Source: Streptomyces griseus
GTDB taxonomy: Bacteria; Actinomycetota; Actinomycetes; Nanopelagicales; Nanopelagicaceae
Length of the DNA stretch: 43,367 nt
Direction of reading: 5' to 3'
Assembly: GCA_945865365.1 (NCBI GenBank)
Contig: CAMBDL010000014.1
Coordinates: 1 to 43,367 of the forward strand
Part shown: in pieces, positions 16,129 through 25,435 of the stretch
Layout: the number at the start of each line of letters is the position of its first letter
Position numbering within the stretch: the first letter of the stretch is position 1
Translations under genes and position numbers: made by a program
The notes under the pieces: model-generated
Database searches by the model: none
Told to the model about the DNA's origin: nothing
The model's input: only the letters and a program-made list of their open reading frames with translations

Positions 16129-18675
16129 CTAAGATTGGGATAGCGTGAAGTCTTGAACTTTCAAGGCACGCAATAAACCATCGCGAGCTTCAATAACTAA
16201 TTTGCGAAGAACAGTTGGTGCATCTTTACCAACAGTGTCTAACCAGCTACTTGTTTTATCAATGGTTGATTGCGTCACGACCCATGATGGATAAAGACCG
16301 CTCACAATTTTGCTTGCCCCTTCGTAGGATTTAGATTCCCAGACGGTGATGATTGCCTCAAAGTAGCCATCTACGTATGTGGCCAAAAGTTCACGTTGAA
16401 TTGGTCTCTGGAATCCAGCGACAAGGGCTGAGCGCACTGAGGTTTGAATATCTTCATTGATAATTTTGTTCCAGGCATAGTCCTTAGCCTCTGCTGTTGG
16501 AGCAGCGGCAATAGCGGTTTCATAGAAACAGTTGCCACTAGTGGTGTTATCACGAGCTAGCTCAGCATCAAGCTCTTCTCGTGTAATGGCACCACGTTCA
16601 GACAGCGCGATGACAAAGAACCAGCGTTGATCAGCATCGATGATAAAGCCAGGGGCTGAACCATTGAGAAGTCCGTGCACAGATTTAATATGTTCTGGGG
16701 TAAATGCATTTTGAGCAAATGCACGCGCATATAACATCTGTAAATCACTGCCAGGTGCAGCACTCTTAGTAAGTGCATCCAAACCGTTTGCGATTTTTAG
16801 GCGCATTGCAGAACGCTGTAGCTCTGGCGTGTAAGCCTCAACCGATGTGTACATCTGAGTCAATGTAATATTGACAACTGCATCATCGCTTTCACCTGGC
16901 AAACCTGCAAAGGCGATGTCTAGGAAGTCAGATGAAGATATCTCTGCATCACGATGCATATCCCAGACTGCAGCCCAACAAAGAGCACGAGTTAATGGAT
17001 CGGCGATTGTTCCAAGATGGGTTTTAAGTGTGGTCAGCGATCGAGAATCAAAGCGTAGTTTTGCATATGATAAATCGCGATCATTAATTAGTAATAAATC
17101 GGCGACTTTTTGACCTGCCAGCTGTGGCACGGCCGTAAGTGCACCTGCAACATCGAGCTCCACTGATGTGCGCAGTGTGATGGAACCACCATCGATGTCA
17201 TAAAGGCCCACTGCTAAACGGTGGGGTCTTAACTGTGTTGAGCCCGCAGGGATTAGCGGTACCTCTTGTTTAATTGCAACCGATGAATAAGTATCACCAA
17301 CGATTACTAACTCTGGACGCAAAATGTTTACACCAGCAGTTTGTAGCCAAGTCGCAGCCCAAGAATCTAGAGAGCGGCCACTGGCAGCCTCTAATTGATC
17401 GAAGAGATCCCTAAGCGTTGTATTACCCCACGCATGCTTGGCAAAGTATTTCTGAAGACCGCTAATAAAGTTCTCACGGCCAACGTGTGCAACGAGTTGT
17501 TGCAAAACCGATGCTCCTTTGGCGTAAGTAATGCCATCGAAGTTAGCGTTGACGGCTTCGATATCGACCATATCGGCAACGATTGGGTGCGTTGAAATTA
17601 GTTGATCTTGGCGATAAGCCCAGTTTTTGCGCTCACTATTAAAGGCGGCCCAGCCCCCGGTAAAGCGGGTCCCTTCGACCAGTGCAAGGTGTGCCATAAA
17701 TTCGGCAAATGATTCGTTAAGCCATAAGTCATCCCACCAGGACATTGTTACTAAGTCTCCGAACCACATATGCGCCATCTCATGCAAAATTACGTTGGCA
17801 CGTGACATGTACATTTTTTCTGGCATATGGCTGCGAAAGACCAATAAATCTTCGCGGAAAGTTACCGCGCCAGCATTTTCCATAGCACCAAAGTTAAAGT
17901 CAACGACGGCGATTTGATCGTATTTTTCAAATGGATAAGCAAGACCGAAAGTCTTTTCGAAGTATTCAAAGCCCTGCTTGGTGAGCAAGAAAACATCTTC
18001 TGATTCTACAAACTGTGCCATAGAATTACGGCAGTAGATTCCAAGTGGAATATCTTTGGATCCCTTATAGACATCGTGTACATGTGAATATGGACCTGCG
18101 ATTAATACAGCTAAGTAGGTTGGAATCCTTGGAGTTGCAGCGAACTTCCATGTTGCCTTATCTGCCGAAACTTCTTTACCAATCTGAGTGTTATTTGAAA
18201 TCGCTTCCCAGTGGCCGGGTGTAGTGACTGTTAATGCAAAAGTTGCCTTAAGGGATGGCTGATCAAAGCAAGGGAACATGTGGCGGATATAAGCAGTCTC
18301 GCCTTGTGAATATAAATAAATCTCTCCGTCAGATGGATCTACCGAACGCTGTAGGCCTTCACCAGATTTGGAATAGATAGCTTCGATTTCGATAATCAAT
18401 TCATTCTCTGCCGCTAAATCTTTCAAGAAAATAGTTTCGCCATCAAAGTTAGAAGTATCGACAGGTGAGCCGTTAAGAGTTGCTGAGATAATTGAGCGTC
18501 CGCACGCATCGATAAAGGTGGAATAGCCAGGGGTGTTACAGGAAAACTTTGCTACCGACTTAGAATAAAAAGTCTCAGCACCTGTAGTTACATCGAGGGT
18601 GACGTCATAGCTATGAACGAATAGATGATCGGCACGCTCTTTGGCCTCTATGCGAGATATGTTGATTCCTGGCAC
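16129..18675 (-). CDS. pepN: Aminopeptidase N (M1 zinc peptidase)
   Basis: The 848-residue cytoplasmic M1 metallopeptidase removes N-terminal residues from peptides and probably acts downstream of ClpP. The substrate-binding GAMENAG motif is at about 263-269, HEMAHMWFGD (His298, Glu299, His302) binds zinc, and NESFAEF supplies the third ligand Glu321. The frame is open to 18741, but a GTG at 18675 has GGGAG seven bases upstream and yields PGINISRIEAKERADHL, the usual actinobacterial PepN N-terminus, so it is chosen. The gene is divergent from trmB with a 50-base spacer. Confidence 0.95.
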   Translation of the reverse strand: MPGINISRIEAKERADHLFVHSYDVTLDVTTGAETFYSKSVAKFSCNTPGYSTFIDACGRSIISATLNGSPVDTSNFDGETIFLKDLAAENELIIEIEAIYSKSGEGLQRSVDPSDGEIYLYSQGETAYIRHMFPCFDQPSLKATFALTVTTPGHWEAISNNTQIGKEVSADKATWKFAATPRIPTYLAVLIAGPYSHVHDVYKGSKDIPLGIYCRNSMAQFVESEDVFLLTKQGFEYFEKTFGLAYPFEKYDQIAVVDFNFGAMENAGAVTFREDLLVFRSHMPEKMYMSRANVILHEMAHMWFGDLVTMSWWDDLWLNESFAEFMAHLALVEGTRFTGGWAAFNSERKNWAYRQDQLISTHPIVADMVDIEAVNANFDGITYAKGASVLQQLVAHVGRENFISGLQKYFAKHAWGNTTLRDLFDQLEAASGRSLDSWAATWLQTAGVNILRPELVIVGDTYSSVAIKQEVPLIPAGSTQLRPHRLAVGLYDIDGGSITLRTSVELDVAGALTAVPQLAGQKVADLLLINDRDLSYAKLRFDSRSLTTLKTHLGTIADPLTRALCWAAVWDMHRDAEISSSDFLDIAFAGLPGESDDAVVNITLTQMYTSVEAYTPELQRSAMRLKIANGLDALTKSAAPGSDLQMLYARAFAQNAFTPEHIKSVHGLLNGSAPGFIIDADQRWFFVIALSERGAITREELDAELARDNTTSGNCFYETAIAAAPTAEAKDYAWNKIINEDIQTSVRSALVAGFQRPIQRELLATYVDGYFEAIITVWESKSYEGASKIVSGLYPSWVVTQSTIDKTSSWLDTVGKDAPTVLRKLVIEARDGLLRALKVQDFTLSQS

Positions 18676-18725
18676 GGTAGAACTCCCTTTTGTAGGTATC
18701 AATCCAACCATGACATTCTTGCACC

Positions 18726-19385
18726 ATGGAACGCCCCTCAATTCGCAGCTACAGCATTCGTGGGACGCGCATCACAGAGGCGCAACGAGCGGCCAAGAAA
18801 AGCCTGCAGGAGATCCACGGAATTGCTGTCGCCGCAGAAAAGTTGGATCTGCAGGCGGTTTTTCCCGATGCCGAGAAGATCATTATGGAGATTGGCTTTG
18901 GCATGGGTGAGGCCACGGCAATTATTGCTTTGGCGTCACCAACGAATGGCTACTTAGCCGTTGATCTACATCCACCTGGAATCGGCAAGTTGCTTTCTAG
19001 AATTCAAGAGCAGAAGATTACAAATATTAAAGTTATCGAAGATGATGTACATGTTGTGCTGCCTTACATGATTGAAGATGAATCACTAGATGGTGTGCAC
19101 CTATATTTTCCAGACCCTTGGCCAAAAGTAAAACATCACAAACGTCGAATTGTTAACGCAGGATTTTTAGAACTTGTTGCAGCAAAGTTAAAACCCGGTG
19201 GATATTTTCACTTAGCAACCGACTGGGTTCCCTATGCCGAATCTATGGAGAGTGTTTTTAAAACCTCAACGCAATTTAGTGGGGGAGTAATTGATAAACC
19301 CGATTGGCGACCAGTGACTAGATTTGAAGGACAAGGAATCGATAAAGATCACCGAGTTACTGACCTGCTGTATTTTCGTAACTAG
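18726..19385 (+). CDS. trmB: tRNA (guanine-N7)-methyltransferase
   Basis: The 219-residue enzyme uses S-adenosylmethionine to methylate G46 in the tRNA variable loop. The SAM-binding motif is IMEIGFGMGEATA (about 53-65), followed by LAVDLHPPGIGKLL. The diagnostic TrmB block HLYFPDPWPKVKHHKRRIVN lies near 125-144, with TDWVPYAE further on. Start at 18726 directly opposite pepN; no obvious Shine-Dalgarno. The last 29 bases overlap the end of convergent rpiB. Confidence 0.95.
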   Translation: MERPSIRSYSIRGTRITEAQRAAKKSLQEIHGIAVAAEKLDLQAVFPDAEKIIMEIGFGMGEATAIIALASPTNGYLAVDLHPPGIGKLLSRIQEQKITNIKVIEDDVHVVLPYMIEDESLDGVHLYFPDPWPKVKHHKRRIVNAGFLELVAAKLKPGGYFHLATDWVPYAESMESVFKTSTQFSGGVIDKPDWRPVTRFEGQGIDKDHRVTDLLYFRN

Positions 19386-19812
19386 AGATTTTATTGATGC
19401 GTCGTATGTGACGTTCATCGTTGGTAAATGGAGTTTCAATAAAGGCATCGATAATTGCCTTACATTCATCGATTGAATGCATCCGCCCACCTATACCAAC
19501 CACGTTTGCATTGTTATGTTCTTTTGCAAGCTTTGCCGTCTCAACGCTCCAAGCAAGTGCTGCACGGACACCTTTAACTTTATTTGCAGCAATCTGTTCA
19601 CCATTGCCAGATCCACCCAACACAATTCCCAATGAACCGGTATCTGCAACTGTCGCAATGGCAGCAGGAATGCAGAAATCAGGGTAATCATCGAGTGCAT
19701 CGTATTCATGCGGGCCATGATCTGTGACGGTATGGCCTTTAGATTCAAGATATTCCACCAGCGCACTCTTTAATTCCAGCCCTGCATGATCGCTGCCGAT
19801 GTGAATTCTCAT
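19357..19812 (-). CDS. rpiB: Ribose-5-phosphate isomerase B
   Basis: The 151-residue RpiB/LacAB-fold enzyme interconverts ribose-5-phosphate and ribulose-5-phosphate in the pentose phosphate pathway. Motifs are IHIGSDHAG at 3-11, DYPDF, GGSGNGEQIAANKVKG with Glu72 as the catalytic base (the actinobacterial type, in place of Cys in E. coli RpiB), and HNNANVVGIGGRM. The 3' end overlaps trmB. Upstream, CACAAT lies six bases before the ATG, so a leaderless start is possible. Confidence 0.95.
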   Translation of the reverse strand: MRIHIGSDHAGLELKSALVEYLESKGHTVTDHGPHEYDALDDYPDFCIPAAIATVADTGSLGIVLGGSGNGEQIAANKVKGVRAALAWSVETAKLAKEHNNANVVGIGGRMHSIDECKAIIDAFIETPFTNDERHIRRINKISSYENTAGQ

Positions 19813-19841
19813 GAGTGCATTGTGCCATTAAGTGCAATAAG

Positions 19842-19877
19842 AAAACCCGCCACATGATTGCTCAGGTGGCGGGTTTT
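19842..19877 (-). terminator. Strong intrinsic terminator for the 19918-20610 gene
   Basis: A perfect 12-bp stem (AAAACCCGCCAC pairing with GTGGCGGGTTTT) has a 12-base loop. On the minus strand the stem runs into TTTTCTTATT, fitting termination of the gene ending at 19918. The stem is flanked by T-rich sequence on both strands, so it could also stop rightward readthrough. Confidence 0.9.
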
Positions 19878-19917
19878 ACCCTTAGGAGGTTACTTATATG
19901 AAGTTAGCGCTTACTTA

Positions 19918-20610
19918 TTAGTGATTTTTTTCCATTTCGCCGTCCCTATGTCCCGGACCGTGCTTACCCTTTCCCGGACCGTGCTTACCCTTTCCCGGAC
20001 CCATTGCTCCACGAACTGCATCAATTCCAGCAGTTACATGTGCAGTGAGACCAGCTTTAAGAGTTGTTGCCTGTGCAGCAGTAACTTTTCCTGCAGTAAC
20101 TGCGGCGTCAATGTTCTGAGTTGCTTGTGCAACTAGAGCAGTGATCAAAGCGGCTTTCTTAGCTCCCGCAATTGCTCCAAGTGTTTCACCTGCAGCAAGT
20201 CGAGACTTAATAGTTGCAGCATCGATACCAATGGTTGTTGCGATAAGTGCATCACGCGCTACACGTCGGGCATCATCGGCATCATTATCTTTACCATGTT
20301 CAGCGGCTTTAGCTGCATGTGCTGCAGTGAGAGCTGAAGTGATTGCATCTGCTTGGGCTTGCGTGATTGTTCCCTTAGTAACAAGTCCTGCAAGAACTGA
20401 GGTGAGTTCGCCGTGTGGCCCACCCATTTTTGCGCCCATTGCTCCACCTGCCATTGGATTAGCAATTGAGTTAACCGTTGTCTTAGTAGATGTTGTCTTT
20501 ACAGAAACACTCTTGCCCTTTGGCTGTGAAGCTGTTGCAACACCAACAGTGCCAACTGAAAGAGCAACGGTTGTTAGAACAACCGCTGCAATTTTTCTCT
20601 TTGATGACAT
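19918..20610 (-). CDS. Secreted alpha-helical protein with Gly/Lys/His repeat tail
   Basis: The 230-residue product has a signal peptide (basic residues 4-6, hydrophobic 8-25, cleavage near ATAS-Q29). The mature part is Ala-rich and helical, with two copies of a GTITQAQADAITSAL-like motif (about 80-95 and 168-185) of a type found in DUF2680-like exported proteins. The C-terminus carries a 7-residue unit GKGKHGP repeated from a 21-bp DNA repeat, then HRDGEMEKNH. His and acidic residues could bind metal; that is a guess. GGAAGG precedes the ATG by about ten bases. It is divergent from the collagen-like gene. Confidence 0.8.
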   Translation of the reverse strand: MSSKRKIAAVVLTTVALSVGTVGVATASQPKGKSVSVKTTSTKTTVNSIANPMAGGAMGAKMGGPHGELTSVLAGLVTKGTITQAQADAITSALTAAHAAKAAEHGKDNDADDARRVARDALIATTIGIDAATIKSRLAAGETLGAIAGAKKAALITALVAQATQNIDAAVTAGKVTAAQATTLKAGLTAHVTAGIDAVRGAMGPGKGKHGPGKGKHGPGHRDGEMEKNH

Positions 20611-20733
20611 GTGTATGTCTTTCCTTCCCTAGTGGAACCGTCTGTGACCCCTTGTCATCGACTACCCGTAATTAACTACCTAATACTGAGGATGTTAGTA
20701 ACCCACCCTTAGAACACCATGTGAGTATTAGAG

Positions 20734-20860
20734 AAAGGCTGACAAGGAATCTAGGGAAATCCACTAATTGAGCTCGCTGTGGCACAGGGGAGGCCCTATT
20801 TCTCGGGGAATCTTCACCCCTGAGACTGAAACCACGTTTCTTCCCAGCCTTTAGGAAAGG
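20734..20860 (+). promoter_or_regulatory. Structured leader of collagen-like gene, candidate RNA switch
   Basis: AAAGGCTG at 20734-20741 can pair over eight bases with CAGCCTTT at 20845-20852, closing a domain of about 100 bases. Inside are a strong hairpin at 20801-20825 (TCTC-GGGG paired with CCCC-GAGA, one bulged T), an AGGG/CCCT hairpin near 20786-20796 and a possible GTGG/CCAC helix. Alternatively CCTTT (20848-20852) pairs with AAAGG (20856-20860), hiding the likely ribosome site nine bases before the ATG. The two folds exclude each other. I do not recognise a known riboswitch class. Confidence 0.4.
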
Positions 20861-20869
20861 TCTCACATC

Positions 20870-22480
20870 ATGAAGCGTCCCTTAGCTGCTGTTGCACTAT
20901 TTCTCTCAATTTCTTTGATCTCAACATATAGCGCTTTTCCTGCACAAAAAACATCCGTCACTCTAAAAAAAGCAGGAAGAACAACTGCAACACTTCCTAA
21001 CACAATACTTAATGGAAGTGGTACGCCAGCCAAGACAATCGGTATTGATGGTGATTTTTATATTGACATCAAGAATGCAAATCTATACGGGCCAAAGACA
21101 AAGGGGGTTTGGAAACTCGTAACATCACTGCGCTTACCTACAGAAAAGTCTTTGACTTTAAATCCAGTTGCAGGCGTTGATGGTGCAACAGGACTAACTG
21201 GTGCAACAGGACTAACTGGTGCAACAGGACTAACAGGTGCAACAGGACTAACAGGTGCAGTTGGTGCAAAGGGCGCACAAGGCGTGCAAGGTATTCAAGG
21301 TGTGCAAGGTGATCAAGGAAATGTTGGCGCAGTTGGCTTACAAGGTGTTCAAGGAATAAGTGGTTTAACAGGCTTGCAAGGTATTCAGGGCATAAATGGT
21401 TTAACTGGTTTACTCGGCGACACTGGTGCAACTGGATTGCAAGGATTAACTGGAGCTAAAGGCGACACTGGTGCAACTGGAAGTTCTGGCGCACAAGGTG
21501 CACAAGGCGCATCTGGTTCGGCTGGTGCAACTGGTGCACAAGGAGCGACAGGTTCGCAAGGTTCGCAAGGTGCAACTGGATCTGCTGGTGCAGTTGGTGC
21601 GGCAGGAAGTAATGGAGTGCAAGGTGCAACTGGTGCACAAGGAGCGACAGGATTAGCAGGTGCACAAGGATTAGCAGGTGCAACTGGATCTGCTGGTGCA
21701 GTTGGTGCGGCAGGAACTAATGGGACACAAGGTTCAACTGGAAGTGCTGGTGCACAAGGATTAGCAGGTGCAGTTGGTGCGGCAGGAACTAATGGGACAC
21801 AAGGTTCAACTGGAAGTACAGGTGCAACTGGCGCAGCCGGTGCACAAGGTGTTGCCGGTGCACAAGGTGCGACTGGATCGCAAGGTGCAACCGGATTAGT
21901 AGGTTCGCAAGGTTCAACCGGTGCAACAGGTTCAACCGGTCCGCAAGGTGCAAAGGGTGATACGGGTACAACTGGTTCACAAGGAATTCAAGGAGTGAAG
22001 GGTGATACGGGATCAGCTGGTGCTGCAGGTGCGCAGGGAACAACTGGTGCGGCTGGATTCTCAAACACTTACTACATTGATATTCAGCAATGGTCACTTG
22101 AAACTGGAGCTCCGCTAGGTCAAAGTGATTCTTTAGTTTTTGCATCGCTAACCGCTTCGGCTTCTTATACTTTTCAAATTATCTTGGACGGAGTATTTTC
22201 TCCAAGTTCATTTGATCCCCAATCATTTGGAATGCAAGTAGTGTCAAGCTCTGGGCTTTCAAATATTCAATTTAGAACTTTTGTTAGTGATAGTCGTGCA
22301 TATATAAACGGAGTGGGGGGCCGTCACTATCAATTTTCAATTATTGGAACAGTGGTCTGCGGTGCGGAGAGCACGGATTTAAGGATGAGGGCCATCGATG
22401 AATTTGGGGTCACTCTTATTGGGAGCAAGCTAATGCTGAGCGGTAATGCACTTATAACTCGGGTTGGATCTGTCGGATAA
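20870..22480 (+). CDS. Secreted collagen-like protein (Gly-X-Y repeats)
   Basis: The 536-residue product has a signal peptide (about 1-25). An N-terminal module of about 75 residues contains [19 protein letters not shown], a segment often found ahead of bacterial collagen-like domains. About 290 residues of Gly-X-Y triplets follow, dominated by GAT, GLT, GAQ and GVQ, and the protein ends in a beta-rich domain of about 140 residues that may trimerise. Proline is nearly absent from the triplets, so stability would come from Thr, Gln and charged residues. A 72-bp internal duplication (near 21695-21745 and 21767-21817) shows recent repeat expansion. No LPXTG or other clear anchor. The likely role is a surface fibre or adhesin, by analogy. 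Confidence 0.92.
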   Translation: MKRPLAAVALFLSISLISTYSAFPAQKTSVTLKKAGRTTATLPNTILNGSGTPAKTIGIDGDFYIDIKNANLYGPKTKGVWKLVTSLRLPTEKSLTLNPVAGVDGATGLTGATGLTGATGLTGATGLTGAVGAKGAQGVQGIQGVQGDQGNVGAVGLQGVQGISGLTGLQGIQGINGLTGLLGDTGATGLQGLTGAKGDTGATGSSGAQGAQGASGSAGATGAQGATGSQGSQGATGSAGAVGAAGSNGVQGATGAQGATGLAGAQGLAGATGSAGAVGAAGTNGTQGSTGSAGAQGLAGAVGAAGTNGTQGSTGSTGATGAAGAQGVAGAQGATGSQGATGLVGSQGSTGATGSTGPQGAKGDTGTTGSQGIQGVKGDTGSAGAAGAQGTTGAAGFSNTYYIDIQQWSLETGAPLGQSDSLVFASLTASASYTFQIILDGVFSPSSFDPQSFGMQVVSSSGLSNIQFRTFVSDSRAYINGVGGRHYQFSIIGTVVCGAESTDLRMRAIDEFGVTLIGSKLMLSGNALITRVGSVG

Positions 22481-22484
22481 AGAC

Positions 22485-22558
22485 TGGAGCGGGTGACCGG
22501 GATCGAACCGGCATGGCCAGCTTGGAAGGCTGGGGCTCTACCATTGAGCTACACCCGC
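22485..22558 (-). tRNA. tRNA-Gly(TCC)
   Basis: On the minus strand the anticodon loop CTTCCAA between CCAGC and GCTGG gives TCC. The acceptor pairs GCGGGTG with CACCCGC, the discriminator is T and CCA is encoded at 22485-22487. The D-arm TAGCTCAATGGTAGAGC and T-loop TTCGATC are standard. Confidence 0.97.
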
Positions 22559-22633
22559 AGGGTGGGTAGGGGCTAAAGATACTGGGTCGGTAAGAGATGA
22601 GGGAAATCTCGTCTAGACTCCTGCATTGCGCCT

Positions 22634-22709
22634 CGGGGCGTAGCGTAGTGGCTAGCGCGCCTGCTTTGGGAGCAGGAGACCGGGAGTTCGAATCTCCCCG
22701 CCCCGACCA
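22634..22709 (+). tRNA. tRNA-Pro(TGG)
   Basis: The anticodon loop TTTGGGA between CCTGC and GCAGG gives TGG. The acceptor pairs CGGGGCG with CGCCCCG, the discriminator is A and CCA is encoded (22707-22709). The 3' end is followed by a TTCTTTTTAT stretch. The tig start codon is only 38 bases downstream, so cotranscription is possible. Confidence 0.97.
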
Positions 22710-22747
22710 GTTCTTTTTATACGTTCGTCACTTATTTAGGAGCCCTT

Positions 22748-24043
22748 GTGAAAAGCACCGTCGAGACTTTATCTCCAACTCGTGTTCGTCTTGATATCGA
22801 GGTTGAATTTAGCGAGATGAGTTCGCATGTAGCTGATGCTTATAAGAAAGTTGCCACACAAGTAAATATTCCTGGATTTCGTAAAGGAAAAGTTCCTGCG
22901 TCTATGATCGATCAACGTGTTGGTCGTGGAACGGTTTTGGACGAGGCTATCAATGCCGCACTCCCTGACTTCTACGGCAAGGCTGCACGTGAGCACTCAG
23001 TTGCAGTAATCGGACGTCCAGTAGTAGATGTAAAAGAGTTTGTTGATAATGAAAAACTGACATTTACCGTTGAGGTAGATGTTCGCCCAGAAGTTAAGCT
23101 GCCAGATTTTTCAACCATCACCGTTGAAGTTGATGATGTTCTAGTAACTGATGAAGATATCGATGAGCAGGTTGAATCATTGCGTACACGCTTTGGAACT
23201 CTGACGACAGTTGAGCGCGCAGTTGTTAACGGTGACTTTGTTACTCTCGATATGGATGCATTTATTAACGGCGAAACCGTTGATGGTGGCCAAGCAAATG
23301 ACATTTCATATGAAGTTGGTTCAGATCGCATGATTCCCGGTCTTGATGAAGTCTTGATCGGAATGTCTGCAGGGGAGACTAAGAAGTTTGAGACTGAATT
23401 AGTGGGCCAAAAAGAGGGCGAGAAGGGTGAAGTCGAAGCAACTGTTAAGGCAGTGAAAGAGCGCGAACTTCCACCAGTAGATGATGCGTTTGCAAAGCTT
23501 GCATCTGAATTCGATACTTTGGCCGAACTTAAGGCAGATTTCACTGAGCGCCTTGGTCGTGTAAAGAAGATGGAACAAGGAACACAGGCACGCGATCGCT
23601 TAGTTGAAAAACTACTTACAGATCTAGATATTCCAGTGCCAGATAGTTTGGTTGAACTAGAAGTAAATGACCACCTTCAAGGCGAGGGCCGCATGGAAGA
23701 TGCAGAACATCGCGCTGAGGTAGATGGCCAGGTTCGCTCATCACTGAAGTCAGATTTCTTGCTCGATGCAATCGTGCAGACTGAAGATGTTCAGGTTACT
23801 GAGATTGAATTAACTGAGTACTTAGTGCGTACTTCCCAGCGCTATGGAATGGCCCCGCAGCAGTTTGCCGAAGAGTTGCAAAAGGCTGGCCAGATTTCAC
23901 AACTGGTCGCAGAGGTAACTCGTGCCAAAGCGTTGGCCTCAATCTTGGGTCGCGTAACGGTCAAAGATGCATCAGGTGCGGTTATCGACCTCGAGGCACT
24001 TCGCCCACAGCCTGAACTATCTGATCTGGTCGAAGAGGCTTAA
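22748..24043 (+). CDS. tig: Trigger factor (ribosome-bound chaperone)
   Basis: The 431-residue protein binds nascent chains at the ribosomal exit tunnel. The ribosome-binding signature IPGFRKGKVP lies at 41-50. An FKBP-type prolyl isomerase domain is at about 150-235 (GDFVTLDMDAFINGE, YEVGSDRMIPGLDE), followed by the helical C-terminal chaperone domain. The start is GTG with GGAG six bases upstream. It precedes clpP1-clpP2-clpX, the conserved tig-clp arrangement linking folding and degradation. Confidence 0.97.
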   Translation: MKSTVETLSPTRVRLDIEVEFSEMSSHVADAYKKVATQVNIPGFRKGKVPASMIDQRVGRGTVLDEAINAALPDFYGKAAREHSVAVIGRPVVDVKEFVDNEKLTFTVEVDVRPEVKLPDFSTITVEVDDVLVTDEDIDEQVESLRTRFGTLTTVERAVVNGDFVTLDMDAFINGETVDGGQANDISYEVGSDRMIPGLDEVLIGMSAGETKKFETELVGQKEGEKGEVEATVKAVKERELPPVDDAFAKLASEFDTLAELKADFTERLGRVKKMEQGTQARDRLVEKLLTDLDIPVPDSLVELEVNDHLQGEGRMEDAEHRAEVDGQVRSSLKSDFLLDAIVQTEDVQVTEIELTEYLVRTSQRYGMAPQQFAEELQKAGQISQLVAEVTRAKALASILGRVTVKDASGAVIDLEALRPQPELSDLVEEA

Positions 24044-24173
24044 AAGCTTTTTTGCTTTAGCCCTAAGCGAACATCAGCCCGTTCACGCTCCTTTTTAGCA
24101 TTATTGGGAAGCATTTAGCCCTCAACATTGTTAGCCTCACTACAGGTAATAAAAGCAACCGGAAGGAATACAC

Positions 24174-24800
24174 GTGGATTTTCTTAGCCCACAAGCTGGT
24201 CAAGCACATGCTCGTTCATCGAGCGTTGGAATGATCGGCTTAGATGATCAGGTTTATAACCGCTTACTTCGTGAGCGCATCATCTTTCTAGCCGGTGAAG
24301 TCAGAGATGACATGGCCAATGCAATCTGTGCTCAGATTTTGCTATTAGCTGCCGAAGATTCAAATAAGGATATTTACCTTTATGTGAACTCTCCTGGCGG
24401 CTCAGTCACTGCAGGTATGGCCATCTACGACACTATGCAATATGTAAAGAACGATATTGCAACTGTCGGTATGGGAATCGCTGCATCGATGGGACAGTTC
24501 TTGCTTACTGCAGGGGCACCTGGCAAGCGCTATGCAACTCCTAATGCGCGCATCTTGATGCACCAACCACTTGGTGGAATTGGTGGAACCGCCACCGATA
24601 TTCGTATTCAGGCTGAACAAATGGCCATCACTAAGCGCACAATGGCTGAGATCAATGCCAAGCACACAGGTCAAACATTAGAGAAGATTCTTATCGACTC
24701 TGATCGCGACAACTGGTTTAACGCCGTCGATGCCAAGGCTTATGGATTTATCGATCACATCGCAACATCAGATGGTCAAGTATCTGGAGGAAAAGCGTAA
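24174..24800 (+). CDS. clpP1: ATP-dependent Clp protease subunit ClpP1
   Basis: The 208-residue serine peptidase has Ser105 in GIAASMGQF, His130 in ILMHQP and Asp179 in DSDRDNW. In Actinobacteria ClpP1 and ClpP2 form mixed double rings that need both subunits and a ClpX or ClpC partner. The start is GTG at 24174 with GGAAGGA upstream. The 130-base spacer after tig could hold a promoter, but I cannot define one. The stop overlaps the clpP2 start (TAATGA). Confidence 0.97.
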   Translation: MDFLSPQAGQAHARSSSVGMIGLDDQVYNRLLRERIIFLAGEVRDDMANAICAQILLLAAEDSNKDIYLYVNSPGGSVTAGMAIYDTMQYVKNDIATVGMGIAASMGQFLLTAGAPGKRYATPNARILMHQPLGGIGGTATDIRIQAEQMAITKRTMAEINAKHTGQTLEKILIDSDRDNWFNAVDAKAYGFIDHIATSDGQVSGGKA

Positions 24801-25426
24801 TGAAACACATTCAAGAGATCAGCGCTCGCTATGTTCTTCCTACAATTGAAGAAAAGACGGCTTATGGCTTTAAGCGCCTAGATCCCTATACAAAACTATT
24901 TGAAGAGCGCATCATATTTATGGGTCAGCCAATCGATGACACGGTTGCAAACGATGTTATGGCGCAGTTGTTAACGCTGGAATCAATGGATCCAGATCGC
25001 GACATCATGATTTACATCAACTCACCAGGTGGCTCATTCACTGCGCTCACTGCTATTTATGACACCATGCAGTTTGTTCGCCCAGATATCAGCACAATCT
25101 GCTTGGGTCAGGCTGCATCTGCTGCAGCCGTCATCCTTGCAGGTGGCGCAAAGGGTAAGCGTTATGCACTTGAGCACTCACGCATCTTGATTCACCAACC
25201 ATCATCAGAAGGTGGTGGACAAGCATCAGATGTCGAAATTCAAGCTAAAGAGATTGCACGCATTGCACGTTTGCAAGAAGAGCTTCTTGCACGTCACGTT
25301 GTGAAATCTGCCGCTGAAATCGAAAAAGATATTGAACGCGACAAGATTCTAACTGCAGCTGAAGCCGTTGAATATGGAATTATCGACCAAGTATTGGCCT
25401 CACGTAAGGCCAAGCCAGTTAAGTAA
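24800..25426 (+). CDS. clpP2: ATP-dependent Clp protease subunit ClpP2
   Basis: The 208-residue second ClpP paralogue has Ser107 in GQAASAAA, His132 in RILIHQPSS and Asp181 in IERDKILTA. It has the AASAAA active-site context typical of actinobacterial ClpP2, unlike the AASMGQ of ClpP1. It overlaps clpP1 by one base, which suggests translational coupling and 1:1 production of the two rings. Confidence 0.97.
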   Translation: MKHIQEISARYVLPTIEEKTAYGFKRLDPYTKLFEERIIFMGQPIDDTVANDVMAQLLTLESMDPDRDIMIYINSPGGSFTALTAIYDTMQFVRPDISTICLGQAASAAAVILAGGAKGKRYALEHSRILIHQPSSEGGGQASDVEIQAKEIARIARLQEELLARHVVKSAAEIEKDIERDKILTAAEAVEYGIIDQVLASRKAKPVK

Positions 25427-25435
25427 TATTTATTT

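Noticed and set aside
19898-19921. Seven-codon open frame with a perfect AGGAGG ribosome site (MKLALTY)
   Set aside because: It is downstream of a terminator and antisense to the end of the secreted protein gene; too short to support without expression data.
21170-22060. Collagen repeat DNA considered as a CRISPR-like array
   Set aside because: Repeats are codon-level Gly-X-Y triplets in an open frame, without constant repeats and unique spacers.
24043-24058. AAAGC-TTTTTT-GCTTT hairpin after tig
   Set aside because: Only five mostly A-T pairs with the T-run in the loop rather than after the stem, so it does not fit an intrinsic terminator.
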